64,000 nucleotides of DNA from Pyrus communis. Its lineage: Eukaryota > Streptophyta > Magnoliopsida > Rosales > Rosaceae. Of this stretch, positions 52,397 to 63,750 are shown piece by piece. Location of the stretch: contig NC_084816.1 of NCBI RefSeq assembly GCF_963583255.1, positions 21,707,344-21,771,343 on the forward strand, written 5' to 3'. The number at the start of each line of letters is the position of its first letter. The first letter of the stretch is position 1. The notes under the pieces are model-generated. The model saw only the letters and a list, made by a program, of their open reading frames with translations, searched no databases and was not told where the DNA came from. Made by a program: the position numbers and the translations under genes.

Positions 52397-54217
52397 ATGC
52401 TGAGTAAAGACCCCTCCCTCTCTAAAACCCTAAACCCCTCTCTCTTCCTCCTCACGCCATTCTCCAATCCTCTCCGCAAAACCCTAACCCTAAAACCCCT
52501 CACCAGGGCCCCCAAAACCCTCTCCATCAGCTCATCCTCCCAATTTCAGCTAAATTCCGACCCCAATTTCACATTTTCCCGCCAAATTCCCCATTTACGG
52601 CGGGACCTCCGCTCGTTCGCCGGCCGGAGCAAGAAGAAGGCCGGAGGCGGACCGTCCCCGGGCCGAATCGAGGGTAACGCGGATTCTCGCCGGGAGGTGA
52701 GGGAAAATGCTCGCCGGAAAAGCAAAAGGCTCGCCGAGTCCAATTTCTATCGGCTCAAGAACCAGAGCCGGAAGTACGCCGATAACTTCACCGAGGACGA
52801 GCTCCAGCAAATCGGGCTCGGGTATGACCGGATGGTCCGGTTCATGGAGAAGGACGACCCCAATTTGCGCCACCCGTATGACTGGTACAAGTACGGAGAA
52901 TTCGGGCCGTATTCCTGGCGCGGGGTAGTCGTCGGCCAACCGGTCCGGGGAAGGTTTACCGACGAGAGGGTGACGATTATTGGGGAAGTGAAGGACCAGG
53001 AGGAGTGGGAAAAGATTGAGCAATTTGAGATGAGCCAAGATTTTGGGAAGAGATTGGGGCAATTGGATAGAAGCAAAGGGAGGAAGTACTTTTGGGTGTT
53101 TGTGAGGCACCCGAGGTGGCGGCTTTCGGATTTGCCGTGGCAGCAGTGGACTTTGGTGTGTGAGGTGGTGGTGGAAGGCGAAAAGCAGAGGCTGGACAAA
53201 TGGAGTTTGATGGGCAGGCTTGGGAATTTGACTAGATCTTTGATAACAAAGTGTGCAGCTTGGTTTAGACCCGATATTATATACGTGAAGAGGCCAGTTT
53301 ATCAATGTAGGTTCGAGCCTCAGGACGATTTTTTCAAGGTGTTGACCCCGTTTCTTGATCCAAAAACGGAGGAGGATTACTTGTTTGAGCTGGAGAAAGC
53401 TGATGGGAGTGTTGAAATGTGCACTTACTTTGGTGGGTTGTGTAAGATTGTGAAGGTGAATCAGAAGGCGTTTGTGGATGATGTGGTGAAGGGTTATGAG
53501 AAGTTGAGTGATGAGGAGAAGTCAAGGTGTTTGGGGTTTTTGCTGAAGAATCATCCGGTTCAGTTGTTGCATCCGTATACGAAGGAGTGGAAGGCCAAGT
53601 TGGAGGAGTGGGAGCTGGGTTGTGATGCACCGGATGATGATAATGAGGGCAGCGGCATCAATGTGGCCGAGAAGGAGTTTACAGAGTGGGTTGAGGATGA
53701 CGAGGTTGATAATGAGGAGGATAATGTTGTTATGGAAATGGAAGATGGTGATGAGAGTGAATTTGAGGATGATGATGAGGAGGAAGATGATGGAGACGAT
53801 GAATTGGGAGTTGATGCGGAAGAGTTGAGTGAAGAAGAGGATGAGAAGTACTGGGAGGAGGAGTTTGAAAAGGCGGTGAGTAGCTCGGATGCAATGGAAA
53901 AGCTAGCAAAACAGAGTGTAGAGGCAACTACGGAGTACTATAAGAAGCAATTGAGGACAATGGAAGGGAACAAAAATCGAAACTTGGAGGACGACAAAGA
54001 TGGTGATGGTGATGAAACCGCCATGAGGGGAAAACGACCGACAGTGAGTGCTGAAGAATGGAAGGTAGCTGGGTATGGTCCATGGAGGAAAAGGATCAAG
54101 AAGGGTAAGATTCCTCCGCAGCTGTTTTTGCGAGCAGCGGTTCGACCCTTCACTTACAGAAATCTTGTGAAGGAGATAGTTTTGACTAGGCATGGAATTG
54201 TGGATGGTGATTTTTGA
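52397..54217 (+). CDS. Acidic probable plastid protein, function unknown
   Basis: Single-exon gene, 606 aa, not confidently recognised as a named family. N-terminal 1-75 is Ser/Thr/Leu-rich with basic residues and few acids (LSISSSSQFQL, HLRRDLRSFAGRSKKK), typical of a transit peptide. 80-125 is very basic (REVRENARRKSKRLAE). 126-330 is a conserved-looking globular region rich in Trp (GLGYDRMVRFMEKDDPNLRH, PYDWYKYGEFGPYSWRGVVV, RKYFWVFVRHPRWRLSDLPW). About 430-500 is a strongly acidic run (DGDESEFEDDDEEEDDGDDE). The C-terminus is basic (GPWRKRIKKGKIPPQLFLRA). The alternating basic/acidic layout suggests nucleic-acid or ribonucleoprotein contact in the plastid nucleoid, but that is inference. 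GC-rich 5' end. It shares a 198-bp promoter with the RAB3GAP2-like gene. Confidence 0.9.
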   Translation: MLSKDPSLSKTLNPSLFLLTPFSNPLRKTLTLKPLTRAPKTLSISSSSQFQLNSDPNFTFSRQIPHLRRDLRSFAGRSKKKAGGGPSPGRIEGNADSRREVRENARRKSKRLAESNFYRLKNQSRKYADNFTEDELQQIGLGYDRMVRFMEKDDPNLRHPYDWYKYGEFGPYSWRGVVVGQPVRGRFTDERVTIIGEVKDQEEWEKIEQFEMSQDFGKRLGQLDRSKGRKYFWVFVRHPRWRLSDLPWQQWTLVCEVVVEGEKQRLDKWSLMGRLGNLTRSLITKCAAWFRPDIIYVKRPVYQCRFEPQDDFFKVLTPFLDPKTEEDYLFELEKADGSVEMCTYFGGLCKIVKVNQKAFVDDVVKGYEKLSDEEKSRCLGFLLKNHPVQLLHPYTKEWKAKLEEWELGCDAPDDDNEGSGINVAEKEFTEWVEDDEVDNEEDNVVMEMEDGDESEFEDDDEEEDDGDDELGVDAEELSEEEDEKYWEEEFEKAVSSSDAMEKLAKQSVEATTEYYKKQLRTMEGNKNRNLEDDKDGDGDETAMRGKRPTVSAEEWKVAGYGPWRKRIKKGKIPPQLFLRAAVRPFTYRNLVKEIVLTRHGIVDGDF

Positions 54218-55157
54218 GGAAAGACTTGAAGAAGCATTTGCATTTCTTGAAATTTGCCTCTTGTTCGGATGACTGTATCGACTAGTTTTTAGCACATTGC
54301 AGAGAGTAGATGTATCTTACTGAATCAATCTCAATGAAATTTGATGTATTTAAAATTCGTTGAGTTGCAATCTGCCCAACCTTTGAATCAATTCTTGCTC
54401 CACTATTATTTGGGGGGGTTTTTTTTTTTAATGAGAAAAACCACCAAGGTGGGAAATTCTGCTGTTTGGTTTGTTGCGCGTTAAGGAAGATGGGAGGGCT
54501 TCTTCAACACTGCAATGCAATATTAAAGACGAAGTTTTCAATGGATGAGTTTCTTATTTGAAAAAAGCGTTTGTCTTTCAGTGTGACAATCGCATCGCCG
54601 CGTTAAGATTAAAGAATACAAATCTAGAACTTGCAAGGTTTCAATGGATGGCTTGATGGCTTCATCCTTCAGAGGATCATAATATCCAAAAATATCTAAA
54701 ATACTCCGCCACCACTTAGAACCCTTAGATCCAATACAACGGATTGACAGAAAATTGGACGGCCAGTGGATTGGATCTAAAGAGATCTTAGTGGCGGAGC
54801 ATTCAATAGCCCGGGGTATTATAGCTTCGCTGTCATATCTTGGGGTGAAAAAATCAAATCAATCTTTCATTCAAAGCCATTGAGATGTGACATGAATGTA
54901 AAATCGACCCCCTTCGACGTCTTACAATTATTTCTAAAATTTACATATATTAAAAACCGCCAATGATTTCAACAGCCAGCCCATGACAAAATCATACAAA
55001 AGCAATATTTACATAATAAGCATCGTCCAACCAAAACTGAACCGTTGAAATTTCTTATGTAGAGCGGAGAACAAAAGGAAATCTCCACCGGCACCAGCAC
55101 CGGCACTCTTTAAATATAACATTAAGAGAGAAAAAATCAATACAAAAGAAATAACCT
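54218..55157. other. Convergent 3' flanks with repeat debris
   Basis: 54700-54830 contains two near-inverted segments (CTCCGCCACCACTTAGAACC near 54705, and the reverse complement in GTGGCGGAGCATTC near 54790), a likely small MITE of about 130 bp. No gene. Confidence 0.5.
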
Positions 55158-58100
55158 TTACTCACAAGCCAGTTTGGTGCCAAAGCTGGTAAGGCAAATA
55201 GCAAATGCCTGGAAGGCTGACAAGGGCTGCCTATAATCCATGGTAAATGTATCATCACCCACTTTCCCGAACTGGAGAACCGTTTCTTCGTCTCCTTTCC
55301 CTCCTGGCTGGCTTGGGTCCCCAGTTGCAACCAGCTGAAAGTTCTTTACTGATGCCACCGTGACCCGACCATGGAAATTCAAACACCAGCACTGCAACTG
55401 ATCATGCCATCTTGGAGCTTTGTTCCTCAAGACGGTGTAGCCGTAACTGGTAGAAGCTGTTTTCTTCAACTTACATTTGTCCATGGGTTTTTCAATGGCA
55501 ATTTCATCTGATGGTGGGCAATTAAGCGGGCAAATCATCCTTCTTGGACCTCTTGATTTTAGAAGGTTGAATTTGTAAGAGACTTGCCCAACTTCAAAGT
55601 TGCCTGCCGGAACTTGGGGGCTTATTTGCTTGCTTGCAAAACGACGGGTAGACCTACTGCTTGCAGGCTTTGCACCACTATGCGGTGGCTGGCTATCATA
55701 GATTGTAAAATTGGTGCCCAGAAAATCTGAGCTGCAAAAGTTCAAGAAATCGTGTTTAACATTCAAATTTGTTCTTGTAATCCAATGGAATGCAAATTAC
55801 TAAAAACTCACTACCAAGCTGGCTCTGAATTATACAAAATGAGGATAACATGTCAGCCAAACTTGGTAAAAAACCTCTCACTGACATGCCGAAAAATGGT
55901 CCTCTAACTTAACTTCCTTTCACAAAAAAGTCTTACCTTAATTTTCCCACATAAGCATTGCTTCCTTGGGATATGTCATCAGCATCAAGTGATATTATAT
56001 ACTCGGTGTGTGAGCCATGCCTATATCTCCGTGCAGCTAAAAGAAACTTTCCCTTATCGGTGAATGCTGGACAAAGAGAGGAAAAAAATCGCATGAGAAT
56101 AAGAAACCATTCAACAATAAGCATCACGCAAGCTGTCAAGAACCACTAAAAAAAAAGCATCAAATAACACAAAAGATAGGAGGATGAGAATTAAGAAGGC
56201 AGCAAGAGTCACTATAGCCCTGATCTTCTGCAAACTTAAAGTTCACAGTAAGTTAAACGTCTCAAACTTAAAGGTCTATTTTACAAAGTTTTTTTCAGCA
56301 TCGACTACGTGCCCCTAAAAAATTTCTTCTTCAGGCAAATAATAACAGTTTAAAACCTATATCTCTCTAATTGTTAGAGCTATGACCCGTCCCTTCACAT
56401 GTAATTAGGTTGGGTCAGGCTGCGAACCAAATTAATATCAAGTCAAAAACTATTTAAGACCACGAAATCAAGGGTTTTGTTTGACAATTCTGAGATTGCC
56501 CAGATCCTGCTAAGTCAAGTCAACTTAGCAATTCAATCGCCAGAAAATTCCTCCATTTCTTCAAGCACATTAAAGTCAACTTAAACAGTTTTGGCCCAAG
56601 AAATTTGCCCCTTTCAGATATTGGCTTCGGTGACATGCAGGTCAAAGTTTTCATATCGTACAGCAAAACAGCTTTTGAAGACACATAGGAGGAGGAAGTC
56701 ATTCGGAAGTTGTTCTCATATACATACTCACATGGGGTAAGTGCTAGATAAAGGTAAAACGTTGAGGTCTTCTTGTTTCGTTTTATTAGACATTGGTGGG
56801 TAAAATCGTGTGGCCCTGGCTGCAAGAATAAAAAAAGTGTAAGATCATCAGTTTCAGATCACTTTATTAAACACCACTACATTTAAACCATTTAACACAT
56901 TATTATTGTCAACGATAAACCGGAAGCAACTTAATATTAAAACTTCAATCTCTCTTCAAGAGATGACTGAAAACCAGCTATACCAGAAGCAGAAAAGAAA
57001 CAATCTTCATATATCATTCTCTTTTCCCTGTTAGAACTATCATTGAAGTATAACAATAATCCGCCATAAAATCCCTAATTTCTTCACTAACAACATTACC
57101 GGTTTAGATTTTAGTTCTGCTAAATGGAGACATAACTTTATGGTAGATTTCATAAAATTTATTGCTTTTCAGACAAAACAAAAGATTCAAAACAATATAT
57201 GAAATACAAATGGCTGGGTACTTATGGGCAAGAGCATATATAACTACCAAATTTTTGGTATATTTCAAGGCATGCACCTTCTTAACAATGCACTTCAAAT
57301 TTTACTCACTTAGTTCATAACTATGCCAATTCGCTCTGATCACAGGCGAACCCCGCCATGACTTTGCGAACCATTAAAGTTTTTAAACTACCTAGTCCTT
57401 GATCTTGCGATCATCCAATAAAATCACTTATAATTTCAGACTTGAATCGTAAATTTCATTTTGAAACCAATCACGATATCATTATCAAAAGGGGAAAAAT
57501 GTTGAGCTAATCCTGCAAAAGAATACAAATGCGGTGTGTCTCAAAGGATGAACCTTCTTAAAAATGCACATTCTTCGAAAGTCAGTCGCTTTTTTCGGAT
57601 CTGATCACAGATGAACCCCATTATGACTATGCAACCCATTTAAGTTTCAGATTTCTACAGCGAATTTCAACACGTCTTTCGAAAACTGCATGATGATCTT
57701 CCACCAAAATAACAATTTTCCAAACAATCCTGATCGATCTCCTCAGAACTATTCAAATTCCAGATTACACAAACTTGCTTAACCTAAATTCTCCTAAAAA
57801 GTGAATAAACAAATCGAAAACTACATCGCCAAAGGGAATACCTGTTTAAGGCACGAAGGGAAGGTGATTTTTCCACTGTACGAAGGCGACCGCGCGATCT
57901 CCTTGGTGATATCCCTCCACCGCTTGCAGACACAGGCACAAGCGACCACGTTTTGGCGGTGAGGCCATTTGTCGTCGCTAGCCTCCACTCTCCGTATGAT
58001 CTCGCCGAGGAGCTCCGGGAGCATAGCCGACCACGAAGACGACGACGAGTCGGGACAGTCTGCGACGCGGTCCAACTCGGCCGAGTCTCGGACGACTCGG

Positions 58101-58192
58101 CCGTCCCCACCACGCGCCTGATCCTCGTCGCCGAACAATTCCCTGAACGATTTGGAGAATTTCCGGGAGAGAAAGGCTTTCCGCAGAGCCAT
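55158..58192 (-). CDS. Tubby-like F-box protein
   Basis: Four coding exons on the minus strand: 58192-57842, 56819-56732, 56066-55937, 55731-55158. Junctions are GT..AG; 1143 nt give 380 aa. Order: an N-terminal segment [20 protein letters not shown], an acidic linker, an F-box (about 50-105: [40 protein letters not shown]), then the Tubby domain ([100 protein letters not shown]), ending [10 protein letters not shown] as is usual. Plant TLPs bind plasma-membrane phosphoinositides and act in SCF complexes. The F-box is intact. The long intron 1 (1.0 kb) carries no recognised element. Confidence 0.95.
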
Positions 58193-58474
58193 AGCTTCGA
58201 ATTGGGGCTCTAGGGTTAGGGTTAGGGTTCCGATCTCGAACTCATTGCGAAGGAGAAGCAGTTTTTTTGGGGTTTGGAGAGAGAGAGGGAGAGAGAGAGA
58301 GAGAGAACGAGAGTGGTAGGGGTTGATGGTGATTGAGAAACTGAATTTTGATATCGCGACGCGGCTGTGACGGGTGAGGTATGGGAGGCCAGTGCTTAGC
58401 GAGGAGCGGACGCGTGGCGACAGATGTAAAAGAGGCGTTGGGTGACGTGGGGGTGAGGTTAACGGTGTTGTGAA

Positions 58475-58480
58475 CACGTG
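58475..58480. promoter_or_regulatory. G-box upstream of the Tubby-like gene
   Basis: CACGTG lies 283 bp upstream of the ATG in AACACGTGGT, with an ACGT core at 58443-58447 (GACGTGG) closer in. G-box/ABRE-type sites fit light or abscisic-acid control; inference only. Confidence 0.45.
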
Positions 58481-58818
58481 GTGGGCGTTTGACTGGGGCT
58501 ATTAAATTTAAACGTAACCGCTGAAAGCCGGTAACGGCACGGCAGAATACTGTGAGTCAGTAACCAGTGACGGCCAGTTATTGCTTGGACTCTGTTTACC
58601 TGTCTCTCCGATTAGATTCCGAATCCCTCCCATCAAATTCAACAAGTTTGAGAATTTCGGCGATTGAAATTTGATTTAATAGATATAAACGGATGTTTTT
58701 TTTAAAGTTATAATAACTTTAACGGTTCGATCACATTTCAACAGTTCAGATTCCTAAATTTGATGGATTTGGTGAAAGCGTCCCTTTTCTCTCCAATTTA
58801 CTCTATATTTTGTAAGGG

Positions 58819-58957
58819 GTGTGCTCATACCTCATTTTATTTCTCACACACCTTTGATAGTTTTTGTCCATTGATCTTATTCAATTCATCCAATCCGACG
58901 ATTGAAAATTAAAAATATGTGTGAGAAGTAAAATGAGATGTGTGGATATCACATGCC
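58819..58957. mobile_element. Small MITE
   Basis: ACCTCATTTTATTTCTCACA on the left is matched in inverted order by TGTGAGAAGTAAAATGAG on the right. Same family as 15940-16075. TSD not resolved. Confidence 0.65.
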
Positions 58958-59360
58958 ATTTTACAATAATTGGAAAACTGTGGTTTCGGTTCATTTTTAA
59001 CTAAAATTTCATAAAATTAACATTCTAACTCTCTCATTAAAATTAAACAAAAGTTAAAAAAATGAGCAATTTGGTAATTACATGTAAAGCAATTTTTTTT
59101 TAAGTACACAAAACCCACACCTTGGTAAACATAACACACTCTATTTAAAATTTAAAATTTAAATAAAAATAGAGAAATTTTTTATAATACAACTAATTTT
59201 AATTAAAAGATGAGCTGCCTGAAAATAATCAGGCCACGCAAAATATAAGTAAAATTAAATCGTCTCTAATAGGGCAAACAAATAAACTTTAGGGCTGTGC
59301 TCGAGCTAGTTGGGCTTAGGAGAAAAAAACATTCCCAAAGAAAAGCACATGTGATTATGT
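58958..59360. other. Intergenic, no gene seen
   Basis: AT-rich; nothing recognised. Confidence 0.5.
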
Positions 59361-59599
59361 ATACTAAATGGAGGCGGATTATCTGTCATCCCATTTTCAT
59401 ACTCTTTCCATACCCTCATGTGATGTGTAATCACTGTTAAGTCACGTCAACATTTTATAGTATTTCTTTTATAGAAATAATAAAACAAAAAGTAATAGGA
59501 ATATAAAATGTTGAGGTGGTTTAACCATGACCATACAAACAGTAGGGCATGGGGAGAGTATGGAAATGGAAGGGCAGACAATCCACCTCCATATTAAAT
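59361..59599. mobile_element. MITE with 9-bp TSD (Mutator-like)
   Basis: The element at 59370-59590 has GGAGGCGGATTATCTGTCAT at the left, and the right end in reverse complement reads GGAGGTGGATTGTCTGCCCT. It is flanked by ATACTAAAT (59361-59369) and ATATTAAAT (59591-59599), a 9-bp TSD with one change. No coding capacity. Confidence 0.78.
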
Positions 59600-60369
59600 T
59601 GTTCAAGCCATGCCATAATCGTATTGAATTGTTGCCACCTATGTATAATCCCAAACTTCGTAATCTTAAAATTTATGATAATTGAAAGGTTTACAAATTT
59701 ATACCTTACACTTTTCGTGTAAATATATCGTTGTATAAAAAAAGTCATGATAATTATATCATTTATCGAGTCCTAAATTTGTGGGCATAAGTCATCTAAA
59801 AACTTCGAGGGTTTTCAAATTTGAAACGATAAACCAATGTCTTGGTACACACATTCAATTCTTCCATACAACAACTCATTAATAATAGCAGAAGAATCAC
59901 TAGCAATCATCACCTCTCAATCTCTGTTTGCATCGATCTCTGTCTCTCATCCACCCGAAAACTACACCCAACACTGAATTCCCATAAAAACACTGTTGCT
60001 TGGGTTAGAATTTGATGTTGAATTTTGCAAGTTTTGGATATATTCATCTCTTTTGTTTGGTTTTGAAAGAAATTGTTTTCATTCAATCTAAAAAATGAGA
60101 TTGCATTTTCTCTACAAGCTACAACCACGGCATCAATTTGCAAAAAAATTCACAACTTAACCCCAAACTAAAAAAAAATGTAAACTTCAAATCAAAATCT
60201 TAAACCCTATTTAGAAAGAGAATTTAGATGTGGAGCATATATAATTCCACAATATAAACAAAGCTAAATGGCATTCTAGCAAGACAAAGTATCATTTTTT
60301 TTCAAACAAAAAGGAGAATTAGAATCACCAAACATATCATCTACGTACAATAAAAATTAGTGTAAGATG

Positions 60370-60401
<32 letters not shown>

Positions 60402-61788
60402 GGGTTTTCGACAAACATAAATCAGATATAGAAGATTGAAAACCAAATGATAAAAGATCCTTCTAGAGTCTCTCATATAATTAATTAGGTACGTAACATG
60501 AGATCGATGTGATTAATATAGTTTTCTCCAATATCTCACCGTGTTTATTTTTTAACATTCACTATCGTGCAAATTGTTACAATAGATATAGGTCATATAT
60601 AGTCACGACGAATCAATGCAAATCTCCATATTTCATAGATGGACGAATTGATAAAAGCTAAAAACTTTGTTCATACAATATTCATTGAATTGAAATGAAG
60701 CTCTAACTGATCCTACCTAGAACCATAATCAAAGCTCAAGGTACTGATGAACATTACATGATTAAAATTTTAATTTTATATATGAAAATAATAATACATT
60801 TTTTCTCTTTCCATTTTGGTGAATTAACATTAGCAAGTGAGTCAACAATAATATTAGGCCCCTTGCATTACAGGATGGGTACGTGACAATATCAACTGGA
60901 GAGTCTTTCTGCTACGGTTTCAGTTTTGTGTACATGTCCGCTAGCGTTTCAGTTGGCATGTCTACAAATATGTAAGTTTGGTGTCTATAAACAGTCAGTT
61001 TGATGCGTCTAAATTTACTCATCAATGATGAAGAAAGAACGAAGCCAGAGAGCTTGATCCTTCCTACGTAAAATTTGTGGGTATGCTTTTTCGTTCAATG
61101 CTTCCCATGCATGTTAATTTTGTGGGAGCGTATTGGGGTAACTCTCCCAAGTTGTGGTTGTGCACCCTCTGCAAATGATCTTGGTGAAGGAAGTTTGCAT
61201 CAGGTATATGCAGACTTTGCAGTGCAAGAAGAGATTACTTGCCAACGCCTTACGGCTCTTACGTATTTTTGTCCTCGTCTGGGCATCCATATGACTTGGC
61301 TACCATGCGTTTGGTTGATCTGGTCTTTCCTATTTATGTCCCCTCACGCGCCTTGTCCCTTTCTTACACTATTTCTTCTATTCTTCTTTTAGCCGGTGCA
61401 CGGTGCACCAGTAAATTCATTTTATTTTATTTTTTGGCGTTTTAAAAGAGGGATAACTGGTGGTAAGTTATGATTATTCATTCCTTCTAGGCCCCAAGAG
61501 GCTATGAAAGAATTTCACTTTGCCCGTAACCCTAGTTAGGCTGACTCACCGGTACCTTCATTGGGTTTGACCAATTACCACCATATTATTCACCACCGCC
61601 GTCTGATTCCTTCACGTTGTTCAGTGATGAAAATCAAAATGGGTGTCAGATTATGTGAAGTGAAGCTTTGTGGGCAATGACAATTGACAGCACATGTGCC
61701 AGTTTGGTGTAGGAAGGGAAAAGAAAAGTTTTATACACCTTTGCGTTTTATTATCATTTTCTTTATTTTGATTTGACTTATTATTCTT
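59600..61788. other. Intergenic, no convincing gene
   Basis: AT-rich with a poly-T tract at about 60369-60401. An open stretch at 61075-61392 is not supported as a gene (no start context, splice sites or recognisable motif). Confidence 0.5.
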
Positions 61789-62793
61789 AGACAATTTCCA
61801 ACCGAAGAGTCCAGAGGGCTAGAGAGCCAGATGGCTGAAAATAGTCTGAAAATTGTCTCCAACCGAGGGCCAGGTCAAAGGGCTCTTGAGCCCCACTGGA
61901 CAAAAAATGACCTAAGGTGTAACATCCCACATCGCCCAGGGGTGTAATCCTTATATGTATATTCTCATCTCTACCTAGCACGAGGCCTTTTGGGAGCTCA
62001 CTGGCTTCGGGTTCCATAGGAACTCCGAAGTTAAACGAGTAGTGCGTGAGAGCATTCAAAGGATGGGTGACCCATCGGGAAGTTCTCGTGTGAGTTCCCA
62101 AAAACAAAACCGTGAGGGCATGGTCGAGGCCCAAAACGGACAATATCGTGCTACGGTGGAGTCGGGCCAGGGAATGAGTTCCCAAAAACAAAACCGTGAG
62201 GGCATGGTCGAGGCCCAAAACGGACAATATCGTGCTACGGTGGAGTCGGGCCAGGGAAGTGGTCCCCTCCGGGTTGGGATGTGACATAAGGGCCAACTTG
62301 CCGACGCAAGGCGGGGCCACATGCTGACGTCATATTTGATTTTTTTTTTTTTTTTTATAGTTATTTTGTTTTGTTTTTTACATTAAGTAAATGAAACAAC
62401 ATTAAACAATATTAAACAACATTAAATAGCATTAAGTAACATTAAATAGCATTAAGTAACATTAAACAACATAAAAAAAAATTAACAACATGACACTTAA
62501 ACAACATTTTTAAAAACATATAACAACATGAAAATTATTGACAATCCATAATATAAATTTATTGAGGTAATTTAATTTAAGTAACCATAGTAATTCAATT
62601 AAAATAATAAATTATGTTTGGCCCTTTAACTCTTAGTTGGAGATGATTTTTGGTGACAGGGCTATGCTTGGCTTGGCCCCCGGTTGGAGATGGTAAGAAA
62701 TATGGCCCAGCACTGTTCATTAAAATATTAATTTCTTGGAGGACCAGAGGGTTAAAACGAGCCTTTTGGCCCTCATTCGGTTGGAGATGGTCT
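61789..62793. mobile_element. TIR element hosting a Cassandra solo LTR
   Basis: The left AGACAATTTCCAACCGAAGA and the right end in reverse complement (AGACCATCTCCAACCGAATG) form imperfect TIRs. Further CTCCAACCG copies occur subterminally (61853, 62682). The interior has a poly-T run and a series of ACATTAAAYARCATTAA repeats (62378-62470). TSD unresolved. Confidence 0.6.
61913..62291 (+). mobile_element. Cassandra solo LTR
   Basis: 61918-62286 begins TGTAACATCCCACATCGCCC and ends GTTGGGATGTGACA, flanked by TAAGG (61913-61917 and 62287-62291). It contains the 5S-like block GGAACTCCGAAGTTAAACGA to GGATGGGTGACCC (about 62012-62084). An 85-bp segment containing AAAACCGTGAGGGCATGGTC is perfectly duplicated in tandem. 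No second LTR or PBS is present. Confidence 0.9.
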
Positions 62794-62832
62794 TATTGTC
62801 TTAACTTATTTTGTTACTTGATTTTTACATTT

Positions 62833-62969
62833 TTTTATATGGAAATTGTTATTACCACTTTAAAAATCTCATTCTACACTCCTAACAAGCGTTTTTTTCT
62901 TTCTAAGTATAGAAAGTTTGAAGTGCAAAATGAGATTTTTAGAGTGCCAATAACAATTCCCTTTTATAT
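62833..62969. mobile_element. 121-bp MITE with 8-bp TSD (hAT-like), second copy
   Basis: 62841-62961, flanked by TTTTATAT at 62833-62840 and 62962-62969. Ends are GGAAATTGTTATTACCACTT and, in reverse complement, GGGAATTGTTATTGGCACTC. Same length and termini as the copy at 12801-12921. Confidence 0.85.
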
Positions 62970-63519
62970 TTCTAATTTTATTTTATTGTTTTTTTGTAGA
63001 GAATGGTGCAACAGTAAGCAACAATATGTGAAGTGCTGATGGAAATGCTTTCATTCTTATTCCATATATTACCTCTCAGCCAGCGTATCGATCATTTGTA
63101 AATTGCAGCTTTTATTCTTGGTCTTCGGTCTGAGTTTTGAGTGTGTCTTGTTTATCCTACTTGTACTATTTTATGGTGTTTTTAATGGAAAAAAAATCTA
63201 ATATTCCAAAAAAAAGTGAACATTACTGGTTTTGGATATTTGAGAGGTAGTAAATTACACACGTCGATCGTACACCATAAATATGCATTCATAACTACAT
63301 GCATAATCTAACAAGTACTAAAAAAAATATATTTAATTGACTACAATATTTCATCTCTAATTCTGGGCATCAGTAAATGGATAAGCAAGATAAAAGTTGA
63401 TACTTCTTTGTAGTAAATTGCTACTTACAATGACAAAAGTTGATAATTATCCTAAATAATGTCAGTTTGACCTATAAGAGATCACAGACAAAGTCACACT
63501 TTCACCAAGGATGGGAAGT
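62970..63519. other. Intergenic, no gene seen
   Basis: Nothing recognised. Confidence 0.5.
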
Positions 63520-63750
63520 TCAACAGTTGGAGGGCAAACATATTTCATAGTGGTCAGAGAAAGTAAACTTTAGAAAGAAAAAGAAATGTGCAAGGTTTTG
63601 AGAGGATAGATGTACATATGTCTCACCTGGCTTGCAACAAGGAGAACTGCATTGGCATTTTCTTTCTAAGAAAACACTGATCGGCTTGCAACAAGGAGAA
63701 CTGCATTGGCATTTTCTTTCTAATGTGCAGAATCTGCAAGTAGATGCCAA
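63520..63750 (-). other. Cys-rich open stretch with a 55-bp tandem repeat
   Basis: On the minus strand a frame reads FLERKCQCSSPCCKP twice in tandem, because GGCTTGCAACAAGGAGAACT to TTTCTTTCTAA is duplicated (about 63628 and 63683). It has no ATG; an acceptor-like CTTGCAG precedes ATTCTGCACATT, so it could be an exon of a gene extending beyond the window, or simply a repeat. Family not recognised. Confidence 0.3.

Noticed and set aside
53334..53927. Pro/His/Ser-rich frames opposite the acidic plastid-type gene
   Set aside because: Antisense shadows of the acidic GAG/GAT-rich codons.
61075..61392. 105-codon open frame with a Cys-rich start
   Set aside because: No family motif, no splice context, and the DNA around it is repeat-like; chance frame.
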